In this document: positions 46,596 to 55,232 of the stretch, piece by piece
Position numbering within the stretch: the stretch's first letter is position 1
Layout of the letters: every line of letters starts with the position of its first letter
Source of the DNA: an uncultured Pelagibacteraceae bacterium
GTDB lineage: Bacteria; Pseudomonadota; Alphaproteobacteria; Pelagibacterales; Pelagibacteraceae
Assembly (NCBI GenBank): GCA_902534465.1
Contig: CACAPU010000001.1
Location: forward strand, 1-64,000
Direction of reading: 5' to 3'
DNA length: 64,000 nucleotides
The notes under the pieces: generated by a model
Seen by the model: the letters and a program-made list of their open reading frames with translations, nothing else
What the model was told of the DNA's origin: nothing
Database searches by the model: none
Translations under genes and position numbers: made by a program

Positions 46596-47270
46596 ATGAA
46601 AAAAAGTTTTAAAAAACTTGAAAACTCAATAATAAATTGTAAGAAATGTCCAAGACTTGTAAATTTTAGAACCAAGGTAGCAAAAGATAAAAGAAAACAA
46701 TATATAAATGAGAAATATTGGGGAAAACCAATAACAGGTTTTGGTGACCAAAAAGCAAGAATTTTATTAGTTGGTTTAGCCCCTGCTGCTCATGGTGGCA
46801 ATAGGACTGGAAGAGTTTTTACAGGTGATAGATCATCTGAATTTTTGTACAAATGCCTTCATAAAGCTAAATTATCGAACAAATCAAATTCAGTTCACAG
46901 AAACGATGGTTTGATACTAAATGATAGTTTTATAACTACAGCATTAAAATGTGTCCCTCCAGGAGATAAACCAACTAGAAATGAACTTAATAATTGTTTT
47001 AAATATTTTAAAAATGAAATTGAAAACTTAGATAATTTAAAAATTATTATCGCTCTTGGAAAAATAGCTTTTGATGCGTGTATAGAGTTTTATAAAAAAC
47101 AATTTAAAATAGAAAATAATATTAAATTTGGGCACAGTAAATTTTTTAAGCTGCCAAATAATATTTTATTAGTTGGATCTTATCACCCAAGTCCTAGAAA
47201 TGTTAACACAGGAAGAATTGATGTTAATAAAATGACTAATTTATTTCTTAAGGTTAAAAAAGTCATTTAA
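46596..47270 (+). CDS. Uracil-DNA glycosylase, family 5-like (UDGb), iron-sulfur type
   Basis: Removes uracil, and in this family often hypoxanthine or other deaminated bases, from DNA. The 224 residues show motif GLAPAAHGGNRTGRVFTGD at 60-78, characteristic of UDGb with no Asp/Asn in the usual catalytic position, and the second motif GSYHPSPRNVNTGR near residue 197. Cys15, Cys18, Cys119 and Cys134 are placed to hold a 4Fe-4S cluster. The 3' end overlaps ybgC by 8 bases tail to tail. Function is inferred from motifs. Confidence 0.88.
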   Translation: MKKSFKKLENSIINCKKCPRLVNFRTKVAKDKRKQYINEKYWGKPITGFGDQKARILLVGLAPAAHGGNRTGRVFTGDRSSEFLYKCLHKAKLSNKSNSVHRNDGLILNDSFITTALKCVPPGDKPTRNELNNCFKYFKNEIENLDNLKIIIALGKIAFDACIEFYKKQFKIENNIKFGHSKFFKLPNNILLVGSYHPSPRNVNTGRIDVNKMTNLFLKVKKVI

Positions 47271-47655
47271 TCAATTGACTTTTAAATTCTACTGGAAGTT
47301 TTGATGGTTTGCCCTTTTCATCTACTGAAGCTAATAATATTTCAGCCTCAACAATCATACTATCATTGACAAAAATATTCTGTTTCATTCTTATTGATAC
47401 ATTTTTAACTTCTAACACTTTAGAAATAATATTTAAATTGTCTTCAAGTTTTGCAGGTTTATGGAAATTTAAGTTACAAGATTTAACTATTATATAAATC
47501 CCAAATTTTTCTATAAGATCTTTATTACTAAAATTTAAAGATGTAATTGCATCTGTTCTTGCTCGTTCCAAAAATTTCAAATAATTGGCATAATAAACTA
47601 CACCTCCACTATCAGTGTCTTCATAGTAAACTTTAAAGTTTGATTTAAATTCCAT
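47263..47655 (-). CDS. ybgC: Acyl-CoA thioesterase, YbgC/4-hydroxybenzoyl-CoA type
   Basis: Hot-dog-fold thioesterase acting on acyl-CoA or acyl-ACP; in many proteobacteria it belongs to the tol-pal locus, but here no tol gene is adjacent. The 130 residues carry the signature YYEDTDSGGVVYYANYLKFLERAR, with the catalytic Asp in the DTD segment. The C-terminal half (LEVKNVSIRMKQNIFVN) completes the single domain. It is monocistronic by context. Confidence 0.88.
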   Translation of the reverse strand: MEFKSNFKVYYEDTDSGGVVYYANYLKFLERARTDAITSLNFSNKDLIEKFGIYIIVKSCNLNFHKPAKLEDNLNIISKVLEVKNVSIRMKQNIFVNDSMIVEAEILLASVDEKGKPSKLPVEFKSQLIK

Positions 47656-47709
47656 ATTAAAAATATATTATCAAAGACGAGGAAGATATATACTAATGAT
47701 TATTTGTTT

Positions 47710-47847
47710 ATGAAAATATATATAATTTGGCTTATAGGGGTTGTATTATGGAACTTTGGATATCCTCAAGCAACACCACTTCTTGATGTAATTGCTGCAA
47801 TTCTGCTCTCGTTTTTAAGTTTAGTGCTTAAAAAATATATAAAATAA
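47710..47847 (+). CDS. Small hypothetical membrane protein (45 aa)
   Basis: Not recognised as a named family. A 45-codon frame with ATG at 47710 fills the gap between the divergently placed thioesterase gene and the convergent DUF3047 gene, with one base left before the latter's stop. The product has two hydrophobic segments, about 4-16 (YIIWLIGVVLWNF) and 25-40, separated by GYPQATP, and ends in basic KKYIK. The compactness of the genome makes an otherwise empty 190-bp gap unlikely. Confidence 0.6.
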   Translation: MKIYIIWLIGVVLWNFGYPQATPLLDVIAAILLSFLSLVLKKYIK

Positions 47848-47848
47848 A

Positions 47849-48517
47849 TTACTCAGAGGAAAAATATATATTTTGATAATAACTTATAGCTTTCATCTTT
47901 GAATTATCAGTGTCAGCCATAATAGCAACTCCGTCCAACTCTTTAACGTCTAGTTTATGGAGTTTTTTAAAATCTTCTTTTACATTTGCTTTGACAGTAA
48001 TCCACTCATCAAAATTATTTTTTGTGGTAGATAAAACATAATCTATTGACTTTTTTGTATAAGGGTTTCGTTTATAATCATCAATATTTAAGTTGCTAGA
48101 ATAAACATAATTAATAGCTCTATTTGATAGTGGCGTAGCACCTGTTTTTTTAATAACAAAAACTCTTGCAGCAAAATCATGTCCTTTTTTTGTATTTTCT
48201 TTAATTCCTTTTAAGTCTTTTTCAACTTTCCAAGTAATGTTAATATAAGGGGTGTCGTCTAAATCTATTTTTATTTCTTTACCAAGACCGGAGGCTGCAT
48301 TATCTGCTACTGCTTTTAGATAATTTCCATTCTTGTTTTTTCCAATTGTATAAATAGTTTTTGCATCAGCGCCTCTTACTTTCCTCACTTCTAAAGTAGA
48401 AAGTTCATTTTCAGTAAAATCAAATATTACTTTTTCATTAGCATTAGATAATGAAAAAAGGAAAATTGAGAATATTATTGATGATAAAATATTTTTCACT
48501 AAAACTTTTATAGACAA
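47849..48517 (-). CDS. DUF3047 family secreted protein
   Basis: Predicted periplasmic protein of unknown function. The 222 residues start with a signal peptide (hydrophobic LSSIIFSIFLFSLSNA, cleavage near residue 27) and then a beta-rich domain with the DUF3047 features DFAARVFVI, INYVYSSNL, DEWITVKANVKEDFKKL and GVAIMADTDNSKMKAISYYQN. The fold is probably a jelly-roll carbohydrate-binding type, which is inference. It is 27 bp downstream of the alcohol dehydrogenase gene on the same strand and may share its transcript. Confidence 0.82.
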   Translation of the reverse strand: MSIKVLVKNILSSIIFSIFLFSLSNANEKVIFDFTENELSTLEVRKVRGADAKTIYTIGKNKNGNYLKAVADNAASGLGKEIKIDLDDTPYINITWKVEKDLKGIKENTKKGHDFAARVFVIKKTGATPLSNRAINYVYSSNLNIDDYKRNPYTKKSIDYVLSTTKNNFDEWITVKANVKEDFKKLHKLDVKELDGVAIMADTDNSKMKAISYYQNIYFSSE

Positions 48518-48544
48518 TTTTCTTATTTTTTCAATATTACGTAT

Positions 48545-49552
48545 TTACTCTGGCAATAAGACTATTTTTGGAGCAGAACAACTACCATCATGAATTTGTT
48601 TGAAAGCTTCAGCTCCTTTTTTTAATTCCCGATATTCAATCCAAGATAGATCTCCTATTTCTTTGTCAGCCAAAATTTTAATTGTTTTTTCAAAATCTTT
48701 ATTAGTATAACAATAGGTGCCTATAAATGTTACTTCCTGAAGTGTAGCTTTTCTAAAATTAAATTGACCAGAAGGTTGTGTTAAACCAATATGAATAATG
48801 CTACCACCAGGCTTAATCACAGAAATAGCTTGTTGTCTAGATACCTCTAATCCAACTGTATCAAAAACAATATCGAAACTATTTTCTTTTACTTCTTTAT
48901 CATTTGGACTAACAAATTTGCCATCGAAGTATTTTGAACAAACATCTAGCCTTAGTTTGTTTGGGTCAGACATTATAATATTTTTATTTCCCTTTATTTT
49001 AGATAAAATTAATGAACACAATAATCCAATAGCTCCAGCACCTTGTACCAAAGTTCGACACTCTTTAAGGGGTTTTTTTAATGATGTCTCGCCCATCAAT
49101 ACAGCATGTAAAGATACAGCTGTAGGTTCAGCAATTGTAGCTTCACTTAAATCTAGACGATCAGGTATTTCATAAATATTTTGATTTGGAGTAGAGACAT
49201 ATTCAGCAAAAACTCCACTTCTTTCATAAGGTCTATTCATGCCTAATAAAACTCTGTTAGGACATAAATGCTCGCGTCCATTCATGCAGTATTCACATTT
49301 TCCACAAGTTATTAATGGGTTTAATACAACATTTTTATCTTTGAATTTACCATTTTGTATTTTTCCACTTACCTCATGACCTAGTATTAAGGGCGGGATT
49401 CTTCTTTCATCTTTTCCGTGATAAGCATGCATATCAGATCCACAAATTCCTGAAGCGTGAACTTTAAGAATACTTTCTCCACTTACCTCTGTTGGTTCAT
49501 TTTCGTCTCTATAAGTAAGTTCTTCTACACCAGTATAAACTAAAGCTTTCAT
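48545..49552 (-). CDS. Zinc-dependent alcohol dehydrogenase (MDR superfamily)
   Basis: NAD(P)-dependent oxidation of an alcohol or polyol; substrate unknown. The 335 residues show catalytic zinc ligands in GICGSDMHAYHG and LGHEVSG. A structural zinc loop with four Cys lies in CGKCEYCMNGREHLC, and the Rossmann motif is GAGAIGLL. It resembles threonine or sorbitol/galactitol-phosphate dehydrogenases. It lies 2 bp after an NCS1 transporter gene, so the transporter's cargo or a breakdown product of it is a plausible substrate. Confidence 0.88.
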   Translation of the reverse strand: MKALVYTGVEELTYRDENEPTEVSGESILKVHASGICGSDMHAYHGKDERRIPPLILGHEVSGKIQNGKFKDKNVVLNPLITCGKCEYCMNGREHLCPNRVLLGMNRPYERSGVFAEYVSTPNQNIYEIPDRLDLSEATIAEPTAVSLHAVLMGETSLKKPLKECRTLVQGAGAIGLLCSLILSKIKGNKNIIMSDPNKLRLDVCSKYFDGKFVSPNDKEVKENSFDIVFDTVGLEVSRQQAISVIKPGGSIIHIGLTQPSGQFNFRKATLQEVTFIGTYCYTNKDFEKTIKILADKEIGDLSWIEYRELKKGAEAFKQIHDGSCSAPKIVLLPE

Positions 49553-49554
49553 AA

Positions 49555-51006
49555 TTATTTTTCATTAAGAAGATAATACATAATATATGAAACGACAAAT
49601 CCTATAATCCATGAATATGTTTTAAAATCTTCGAAATTAGTATTCCAAATAATTGAAAATGAAAAAATAAAACCAATTAATACAGCGTATACGGCTTTAT
49701 AATTCCATCCACCTGAATAAATGTACTCGTTTTCTAGTCTGATAAAAAAAAGATCTTTGTGATTAACTTTTTCTCTCTTAACAAGATAGTAGTCTGCAAT
49801 GATAACTCCAAAAATTGGTCCAAAAAATGCCGCTAAACTATCAATTAATTTTATTATTTCTATTTGGCTCAGTATTGATGGCCACAAACTGCCTGTTATT
49901 AGTCCAAATATTAAAATTAGTATTCCTGCACTTTTAAGGTCCAAGTTTTTAGGTAAAAAATTAATTATACTATTTTGCGTTGGAACATAATTAGTTATTA
50001 AATTTGTCGAAAGTGAAGAGAATATTATAAAAATTAATGCGTAGACTGTTAGATAGACATTATCAATCTTTCCTATTATATCCATCGGCTTTGTAATTAT
50101 TTGATCAACAACGATTAGCTTTTGATTCAATAAAATATCAACACCTATTACAATAGTAGTCGCAAGAAAGGAAAAGATAATCATATTCAAAAATAAAAAT
50201 AAATTTCCTATTTTAAGATCTCTGCTGGTTTTTACATATCTTGAAAAATCTCCATAATTCAAAAGCACAATGGAAAAATATGAAAAAATTGTCCCTGTAA
50301 GAATAAAAAAGGGCATTACATTTGATTTAGAAATCAAATCTGTACTAGTTGTATTAGATTTTAGAGATTGAAATATTTGAGTGCTATTTTCAGCAATAAG
50401 CATAACAAAAAAGAAAATTAAGCCGAAGTATACAAATATTGCGGAGAATTTTAAAAACCCTTGATTATATCTTTGACCATTTGTAAATAAAAAAAATTGA
50501 ATGAAAAATGTCACTATTAATGAAAACCAATCTATAACATTTAAGCCTAGAAAAAATTGTAAAACAAATTCATTTTCTAAAATTTGTGGGTCGAATATGT
50601 AATAAATAATAATTCTTGTTAGGTAGGTTATAGATTTTGATATAAAGTATGTTTGTATTCCAAACATAAAAATTCCAACAATTGATCTTAATAAGCTTAA
50701 ATATCTAGCACCGTTTAGACCCATGGACATTCTCATCAAAACTGGAAAAGGTAATCCGTGTTTTTGGGATGGGTGACCAATTAAAGAAATAAAAAAATAC
50801 ACAAGAATTGATGCAGCTATTGAGGAAGATAAAACTAAATAAGAACTTAAATTATAGATTAAATACAAAGAAGATATAAGAGCAAATCCAGCAATAGTTT
50901 GAATACTATTTGCCCAAAAACAGAATAAATCTGCCGAAGTCCATGTTTTGTTACTTGGATTAACTGTAGCTAATTCAAAATTTTTTAATTCTATATTTTG
51001 ACTCAC
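49555..51006 (-). CDS. NCS1 family nucleobase/hydantoin-type transporter
   Basis: Sodium- or proton-coupled importer of the NCS1 family, whose known cargoes are purines, pyrimidines, allantoin and hydantoins. The 483 residues have about 12 transmembrane helices. The N-terminal NPSNKTWTSADLFCFWANSI matches the family signature (NxDL/SWxxxxxxxxW) and LPFPVLMRMSMGLNGARYL matches the helix 3 region that binds substrate. The C-terminal part has PIFGVIIADYYLVKREKVN, also typical. First gene of a probable transporter-dehydrogenase operon. Confidence 0.9.
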   Translation of the reverse strand: MSQNIELKNFELATVNPSNKTWTSADLFCFWANSIQTIAGFALISSLYLIYNLSSYLVLSSSIAASILVYFFISLIGHPSQKHGLPFPVLMRMSMGLNGARYLSLLRSIVGIFMFGIQTYFISKSITYLTRIIIYYIFDPQILENEFVLQFFLGLNVIDWFSLIVTFFIQFFLFTNGQRYNQGFLKFSAIFVYFGLIFFFVMLIAENSTQIFQSLKSNTTSTDLISKSNVMPFFILTGTIFSYFSIVLLNYGDFSRYVKTSRDLKIGNLFLFLNMIIFSFLATTIVIGVDILLNQKLIVVDQIITKPMDIIGKIDNVYLTVYALIFIIFSSLSTNLITNYVPTQNSIINFLPKNLDLKSAGILILIFGLITGSLWPSILSQIEIIKLIDSLAAFFGPIFGVIIADYYLVKREKVNHKDLFFIRLENEYIYSGGWNYKAVYAVLIGFIFSFSIIWNTNFEDFKTYSWIIGFVVSYIMYYLLNEK

Positions 51007-51070
51007 TTAAAAGATTCTAAACTAATATTTTTATATGTCTATAAAAGTGATAACAGTAAGATATTAATAC

Positions 51071-51970
51071 ATGATTTTTCTAAAAAGTAATATTGGTTAC
51101 ATTTCAATGTTCATTGCTGTTATAGGCTTTGGCTCTGGTCCTCCATTTGTAAAATTAGCACTACAAGAGTTTTATGTAATGGATTTAATGGCAGTTCGAT
51201 TCTCTTTAGCATTTATTTTAATGTTAATATTTGCACTTTTAATGAGAGTAGATTTATCTATTAAAAAAATTGGATTAACTCCTTTTTTAATGGGTCTACT
51301 AAATCCTTTTTTGGTAACTCTTAGTTTTCATATAGGGCTGTTGCTAACCTCTCCGGTAAGTGGTGTTGCTTTAATAAGTACACTTCCTATTTGGCAGCCT
51401 TTTGTAGCAAGAATTTTTTTAAAAGAAAAAATTGAAATCAAAGTAATAATTGGAGCATTTATTACAATTATTGGAACTTTAATTTTATTATCAACCCAAA
51501 AGAAAATTGGAGGTGGAAATTATTTAGGGGATTTTATTATATTTTTAGGAATGATGTGTGTTTCTATTAATGAAGTACTTGGAAGACGTTTTATGCAAAC
51601 CAAAGTAAATCAATTGGGTGTTAATACTTTTCAATACATGATTGGAGCAATCTTATCTGTTCTAATACTTTTTATATTGTGGCCAGATAGTAGTTTTAAA
51701 TATAATAATTATTTAAACTTAAGTCCTCCAGTTCTTGCAGCCATAACATTATCTTTTATAACTTTTGGAGCTTATTTATTTTATAACTTTGCTTTAAGAA
51801 GAGCACCAATTGGAAGAATTAGTTTGATGTATCCTTTAACTGGTCCTATTGGTGCTACAATGTCATGGATAGTTTTGGGTTCTACAATATCCATTAATAT
51901 ATTTATATCCTTAATAATTATTTTAGTAGGAACAATTATTCCTCAAATTAATAAAAAAACTAAGGACTAG
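51071..51970 (+). CDS. EamA-type (DMT superfamily) membrane transporter
   Basis: Probable metabolite exporter or importer of unknown cargo. The 299 residues form ten transmembrane helices in two EamA repeats (about 8-140 and 155-292). Characteristic segments are FVKLALQEFYVMDLMAVRFSLA near the N-terminus, FLKEKIEIKVIIGAFITIIG and LMYPLTGPIGATMSWIVLG. It is divergent from the NCS1 gene (64-bp gap), and its end overlaps the TRAP permease gene by 11 bases tail to tail. Confidence 0.9.
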   Translation: MIFLKSNIGYISMFIAVIGFGSGPPFVKLALQEFYVMDLMAVRFSLAFILMLIFALLMRVDLSIKKIGLTPFLMGLLNPFLVTLSFHIGLLLTSPVSGVALISTLPIWQPFVARIFLKEKIEIKVIIGAFITIIGTLILLSTQKKIGGGNYLGDFIIFLGMMCVSINEVLGRRFMQTKVNQLGVNTFQYMIGAILSVLILFILWPDSSFKYNNYLNLSPPVLAAITLSFITFGAYLFYNFALRRAPIGRISLMYPLTGPIGATMSWIVLGSTISINIFISLIIILVGTIIPQINKKTKD

Positions 51971-53300
51971 GATACATTACACTTGGCAACCATAATGCTA
52001 TTTGGGGGAATATAATTATTAATATTAAGCCAATTAATTGGATAACCATAAATTGCATCATACCTAAATATATATCTTTTAAATCCCATTGAGGTACCAC
52101 ACCTTTTAAGAAATAAGCTGATAAAGCTACAGGTGGAGATAGCCAGGCGGTTTGTAAATTGACAGCTACAAGAATAGCAAACCAAGTTAAGTTAAAACCT
52201 AATTCTAAAATTAAAGGTAGAACTATTGGTAAAACTATTAATACTATTGGAACCCATTCTAAAGGCCAACCTAGTAGAAATATTGCAGCCATTATAATCG
52301 CTAAAATCACGTATTTATTTACATCAAGATTTAATAAGAAGTCTGTTAATAGAGATGGAGTTCCTAATTTTGAAAATACCGCACCAAAGAAATTTGAGGC
52401 CGCAACTAAAAACATAATTAATGCTGTTATCTCTAAAGTTTTCAATAGAGCTTCTTTTAGACCATGGTAAGTAAGTTTTTTATATGCCAGTGCTAAAAGT
52501 ATTGCTCCAAAAGCTCCCATGCCGGCACCTTCCGTTGGAGTTGCAAGACCAAATAAAATACTTCCTAAGGCAAAGAAAACTAAACCTGCAGGAGGAATTA
52601 AACCCATTAAAAACTCATACCAAACCTTAGCCATATTTTTTGGTCGTTCTGAAGCTGGTAATACAGGACCGAGTTTAGGATTTAAAAAACATCTTAACGT
52701 TGTGTAAGCGGCATACAAAAATGCTAAAAGAATTCCTGGGATAATTGCTGCTGCGAATAAATCTGTAACTGGTATTTCTAATACAGGACCCATAACAACT
52801 AACATAATGCTTGGAGGAATTAAAATTCCTAAAGTACCCCCAGCACAAATTAGACCTGCAGAAAGTCTGGTATCATATCCTGTCCTGATCATAGTTTTTC
52901 CAGCCATAATTCCTAAAATTGTGACTGAAGCTCCAACAATTCCAGTTGCTGCCGCAAAGATAGTTGAAACAAACATAACAGCATAAAACAATGCTCCTCT
53001 AGTTTTCGATAGCATTAGTTGTACCGCGTTAAACAATCTTTCCATTAATCCAGCTTGCTCCATCAAAATTCCCATAAATATAAAGAGTGGAACGGCGGCC
53101 AGAGTATTCTCGGTCATTATCATATTGAATTGCAAGGTCATTAAATAGAAAACTAACTTTCCAAATCCCCAATAACCAAAAACAAGACCTAAAAAAATTA
53201 ATGTAAATGAAATAGGAAATCCAACAAAAATTGCAAACAACATGCAACCAATCATTATTGCGCCGATTATTTCTGGTGAAAAGAATTCCATTAAGGCCAT
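51960..53300 (-). CDS. dctM: TRAP transporter large permease (DctM type)
   Basis: Membrane subunit performing Na+-driven translocation in a tripartite periplasmic transporter. The 446 residues have about 12 helices and belong by appearance to the mannitol/chloroaromatic subgroup. Family segments are GFPISFTLIFLGLVFGYWG, PLFIFMGILMEQAGLMERLF, GGTLGILIPPSIMLVVMG, ATPTEGAGMGAFGAILLAL and NLQTAWLSPPVALSAYFLKG. The start overlaps dctQ by 10 bases, coupling the two permease subunits. Confidence 0.95.
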   Translation of the reverse strand: MALMEFFSPEIIGAIMIGCMLFAIFVGFPISFTLIFLGLVFGYWGFGKLVFYLMTLQFNMIMTENTLAAVPLFIFMGILMEQAGLMERLFNAVQLMLSKTRGALFYAVMFVSTIFAAATGIVGASVTILGIMAGKTMIRTGYDTRLSAGLICAGGTLGILIPPSIMLVVMGPVLEIPVTDLFAAAIIPGILLAFLYAAYTTLRCFLNPKLGPVLPASERPKNMAKVWYEFLMGLIPPAGLVFFALGSILFGLATPTEGAGMGAFGAILLALAYKKLTYHGLKEALLKTLEITALIMFLVAASNFFGAVFSKLGTPSLLTDFLLNLDVNKYVILAIIMAAIFLLGWPLEWVPIVLIVLPIVLPLILELGFNLTWFAILVAVNLQTAWLSPPVALSAYFLKGVVPQWDLKDIYLGMMQFMVIQLIGLILIIIFPQIALWLPSVMYPSP

Positions 53301-53947
53301 CTTCCTTTCACAAAAGCATAATATGTTTTAAGTATTTCAGAAAAACCTTGAACTAAAAGTAGAAAGGCTCCAATTGGCATACAACTTTTTAATGGCCACA
53401 TAATTGGCATCCACGTGGTATCCATCGCTCTTTGAATTCTTACTTTTCCACCTAAACATTCTTCAAGATTTGATCTTCCACAAATTGATGTGTAAGCATA
53501 ATCAAAACTTACATAAAAAAATACCAAGAAACCAGGTATAAAAAACAAAAGATATAAAAATAAATCTACTCTAGCTTGATTTTTAACTGTCCAATTTCTA
53601 TAGAGAAAGTCAGCTCTTATATGGATACCTTTTGATAACGTATATGCTGCACCAAGCATGAACAGAGCTCCTGCTAACATTCTGCTAATATCAAAAGACC
53701 AAAGTGTAGGTCTATTAAAAAAATGTCTTCCAATTACTTCATGTATCATTGCATAAATAAGTGGAATTGTGATCCACATTATTATTTTACCTGATAAAAG
53801 CATTTTTGAGTCAATAAATTCGATTGTTTTTGCCATCCAAGGAATCATGTCCTCAGGCATTTTTGTACTTGTCCTTCTTTCAGCAATTAATTCGTCAGTG
53901 ATATCTAAATTTTCTTTAACTTTAAGTTCTGAATCTTTATCAACCAT
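53291..53947 (-). CDS. dctQ: TRAP transporter small permease (DctQ type)
   Basis: Four-helix small membrane subunit partnering DctM. The 218 residues are longer than the typical ~170, with a charged cytoplasmic N-terminus of ~45 residues, as in the mannitol/chloroaromatic TRAP subgroup. Segments supporting the call are RHFFNRPTLWSFDISRMLAGALFMLGAAYTL (in two parts) and IHIRADFLYRNW. It lies downstream of a strong terminator after dctP, so it should be expressed at lower level than the binding protein. Confidence 0.92.
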   Translation of the reverse strand: MVDKDSELKVKENLDITDELIAERRTSTKMPEDMIPWMAKTIEFIDSKMLLSGKIIMWITIPLIYAMIHEVIGRHFFNRPTLWSFDISRMLAGALFMLGAAYTLSKGIHIRADFLYRNWTVKNQARVDLFLYLLFFIPGFLVFFYVSFDYAYTSICGRSNLEECLGGKVRIQRAMDTTWMPIMWPLKSCMPIGAFLLLVQGFSEILKTYYAFVKGRWP

Positions 53948-53980
53948 TGAACAAGTACATTATTTTAAATTAAATTATTA

Positions 53981-54013
53981 AAAAAACGGGGATTAGTAAA
54001 ATCCCCGTTTTTT
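53981..54013 (-). terminator. Intrinsic terminator between dctP and dctQ
   Basis: AAAAAACGGGGATT (53981-53994) and AATCCCCGTTTTTT (54000-54013) are perfect inverted copies around a 5-base loop. The stem is GC-rich in the core and flanked by A and T runs, so it can act on both strands. It sits 10 bases after the dctP stop. Partial read-through would give excess binding protein over permeases. Confidence 0.92.
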
Positions 54014-54023
54014 ATAAAGTTAC

Positions 54024-55112
54024 TTATTGTTGTGCTGCAAATGCAGATCCAATTGATGCATCAGATGTTTCCATTTGTGCAATAAAAGGTACTACAACTT
54101 TTGCATGCTCAGTCATGTGCTCGTAAACTTGTTTAAAGAAAGCATTCTCTGCTGCATTCTTTTTAAGAGTAGCTTGAGCAGCGTTCATGTACTCAGTGAA
54201 ATAATCAGCTGGTGTGTCCCATAGTTTTACACCATGATTTTGAGTAAGATCAATTAACGCTTTTCCATTTTCTACAGCTCTGTTTGTAATATTTCTTGTG
54301 ATCATAGCTTCAGATGCAACTTCCATTGCATATTTTTGATGATCAGTTAAAGAATTATAAACATCACCATTTATGTAAATGTCTCCATTTACAACATTTT
54401 GGTGAAGACCTTGTAGATAATAGTTTTTAAGAACTTTTTGGAAACCAAATACTGAGTCTGGTTTTGGACAACACCACTCTGCAGCATCAATTGTTCCTTT
54501 TTCAAGCGCTGGTAAAATATCACCACCTGATAAAGATACTGATGCAATTCCGATATCTTTGTATGTTTGTCCTGGAATTCCTGGAGGAGTTCTAAATCTG
54601 TACTTTCTGAAATCATCCATATTTTTGATTGGCTCTTTAAACCAACCTAATGCTTCTGGTCCAGATGATGCCATCACAAAACCTTTAACATTCATTCCCA
54701 TTTCGCTCCACAATTGGTCGTATAACTCTTTACCACCATTGTCGAAGTACCATGCTAACCAAGATTTAGTACTTAACCCAATTCCTCCACCAGCAACTGG
54801 TGAACCAAATAACATCGCAGCTGGGTGATAGTTTGACCAGTAGTGAGTCCATGCTGCACCACCGTCTACTAGACCTTTGTCAACGGCTTCTAGTGTTTCT
54901 TTCATTCCAACAACTTCACCTTTTGATAAAAGTTCAAATTTTAACTCACCTCGAGTTAATTTTGTTACTCTATCAGTCCACATTTTTACGATTTGTCCAT
55001 CGTAAGATGTTTTAGGAAAAGTAAGTTGGATTTTTAATGTTTTAGCAGATGCAGAACCAATTACTGAAACTGCAAATACTAAAGCTAAAATCATTGATGT
55101 GATTTTTTTCAT
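54024..55112 (-). CDS. dctP: TRAP transporter substrate-binding protein (DctP type, 2-oxo/hydroxy-acid subgroup)
   Basis: Periplasmic receptor of the TRAP system. The 362 residues start with a signal peptide cleaved near residue 23 (SASA-KTLKIQ). The conserved carboxylate-binding Arg is Arg174 in FRTPPGIPG, and ALEKGTIDAAEW with Glu212-Trp213 matches the subgroup exemplified by TakP and lactate-binding relatives, which bind 2-oxo or hydroxy acids with a metal ion. Two adjacent Cys (AEWCCPKPD) follow where relatives have other residues, so specificity may differ. A strong RBS precedes it. Confidence 0.92.
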   Translation of the reverse strand: MKKITSMILALVFAVSVIGSASAKTLKIQLTFPKTSYDGQIVKMWTDRVTKLTRGELKFELLSKGEVVGMKETLEAVDKGLVDGGAAWTHYWSNYHPAAMLFGSPVAGGGIGLSTKSWLAWYFDNGGKELYDQLWSEMGMNVKGFVMASSGPEALGWFKEPIKNMDDFRKYRFRTPPGIPGQTYKDIGIASVSLSGGDILPALEKGTIDAAEWCCPKPDSVFGFQKVLKNYYLQGLHQNVVNGDIYINGDVYNSLTDHQKYAMEVASEAMITRNITNRAVENGKALIDLTQNHGVKLWDTPADYFTEYMNAAQATLKKNAAENAFFKQVYEHMTEHAKVVVPFIAQMETSDASIGSAFAAQQ

Positions 55113-55119
55113 TATATAT

Positions 55120-55126
55120 CCCTCTC
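55120..55126 (-). promoter_or_regulatory. Strong ribosome binding site of dctP
   Basis: GAGAGGG reads on the - strand 7 bases before the dctP ATG. Most genes in this window have no such clear purine block, so this suggests high translation of the binding protein. The 120 bp between dctP and the upstream dehydrogenase gene otherwise hold AT-rich DNA with no confident promoter. Confidence 0.65.
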
Positions 55127-55232
55127 TTTATTGTTATTAAGACTTAATAATTACTAAGTTAATATTATTGGCTGAGAAATGTAAAACGTTAAATTGTTAC
55201 ATAAATTGAATATGCAACTTGAGGTTTAATAG

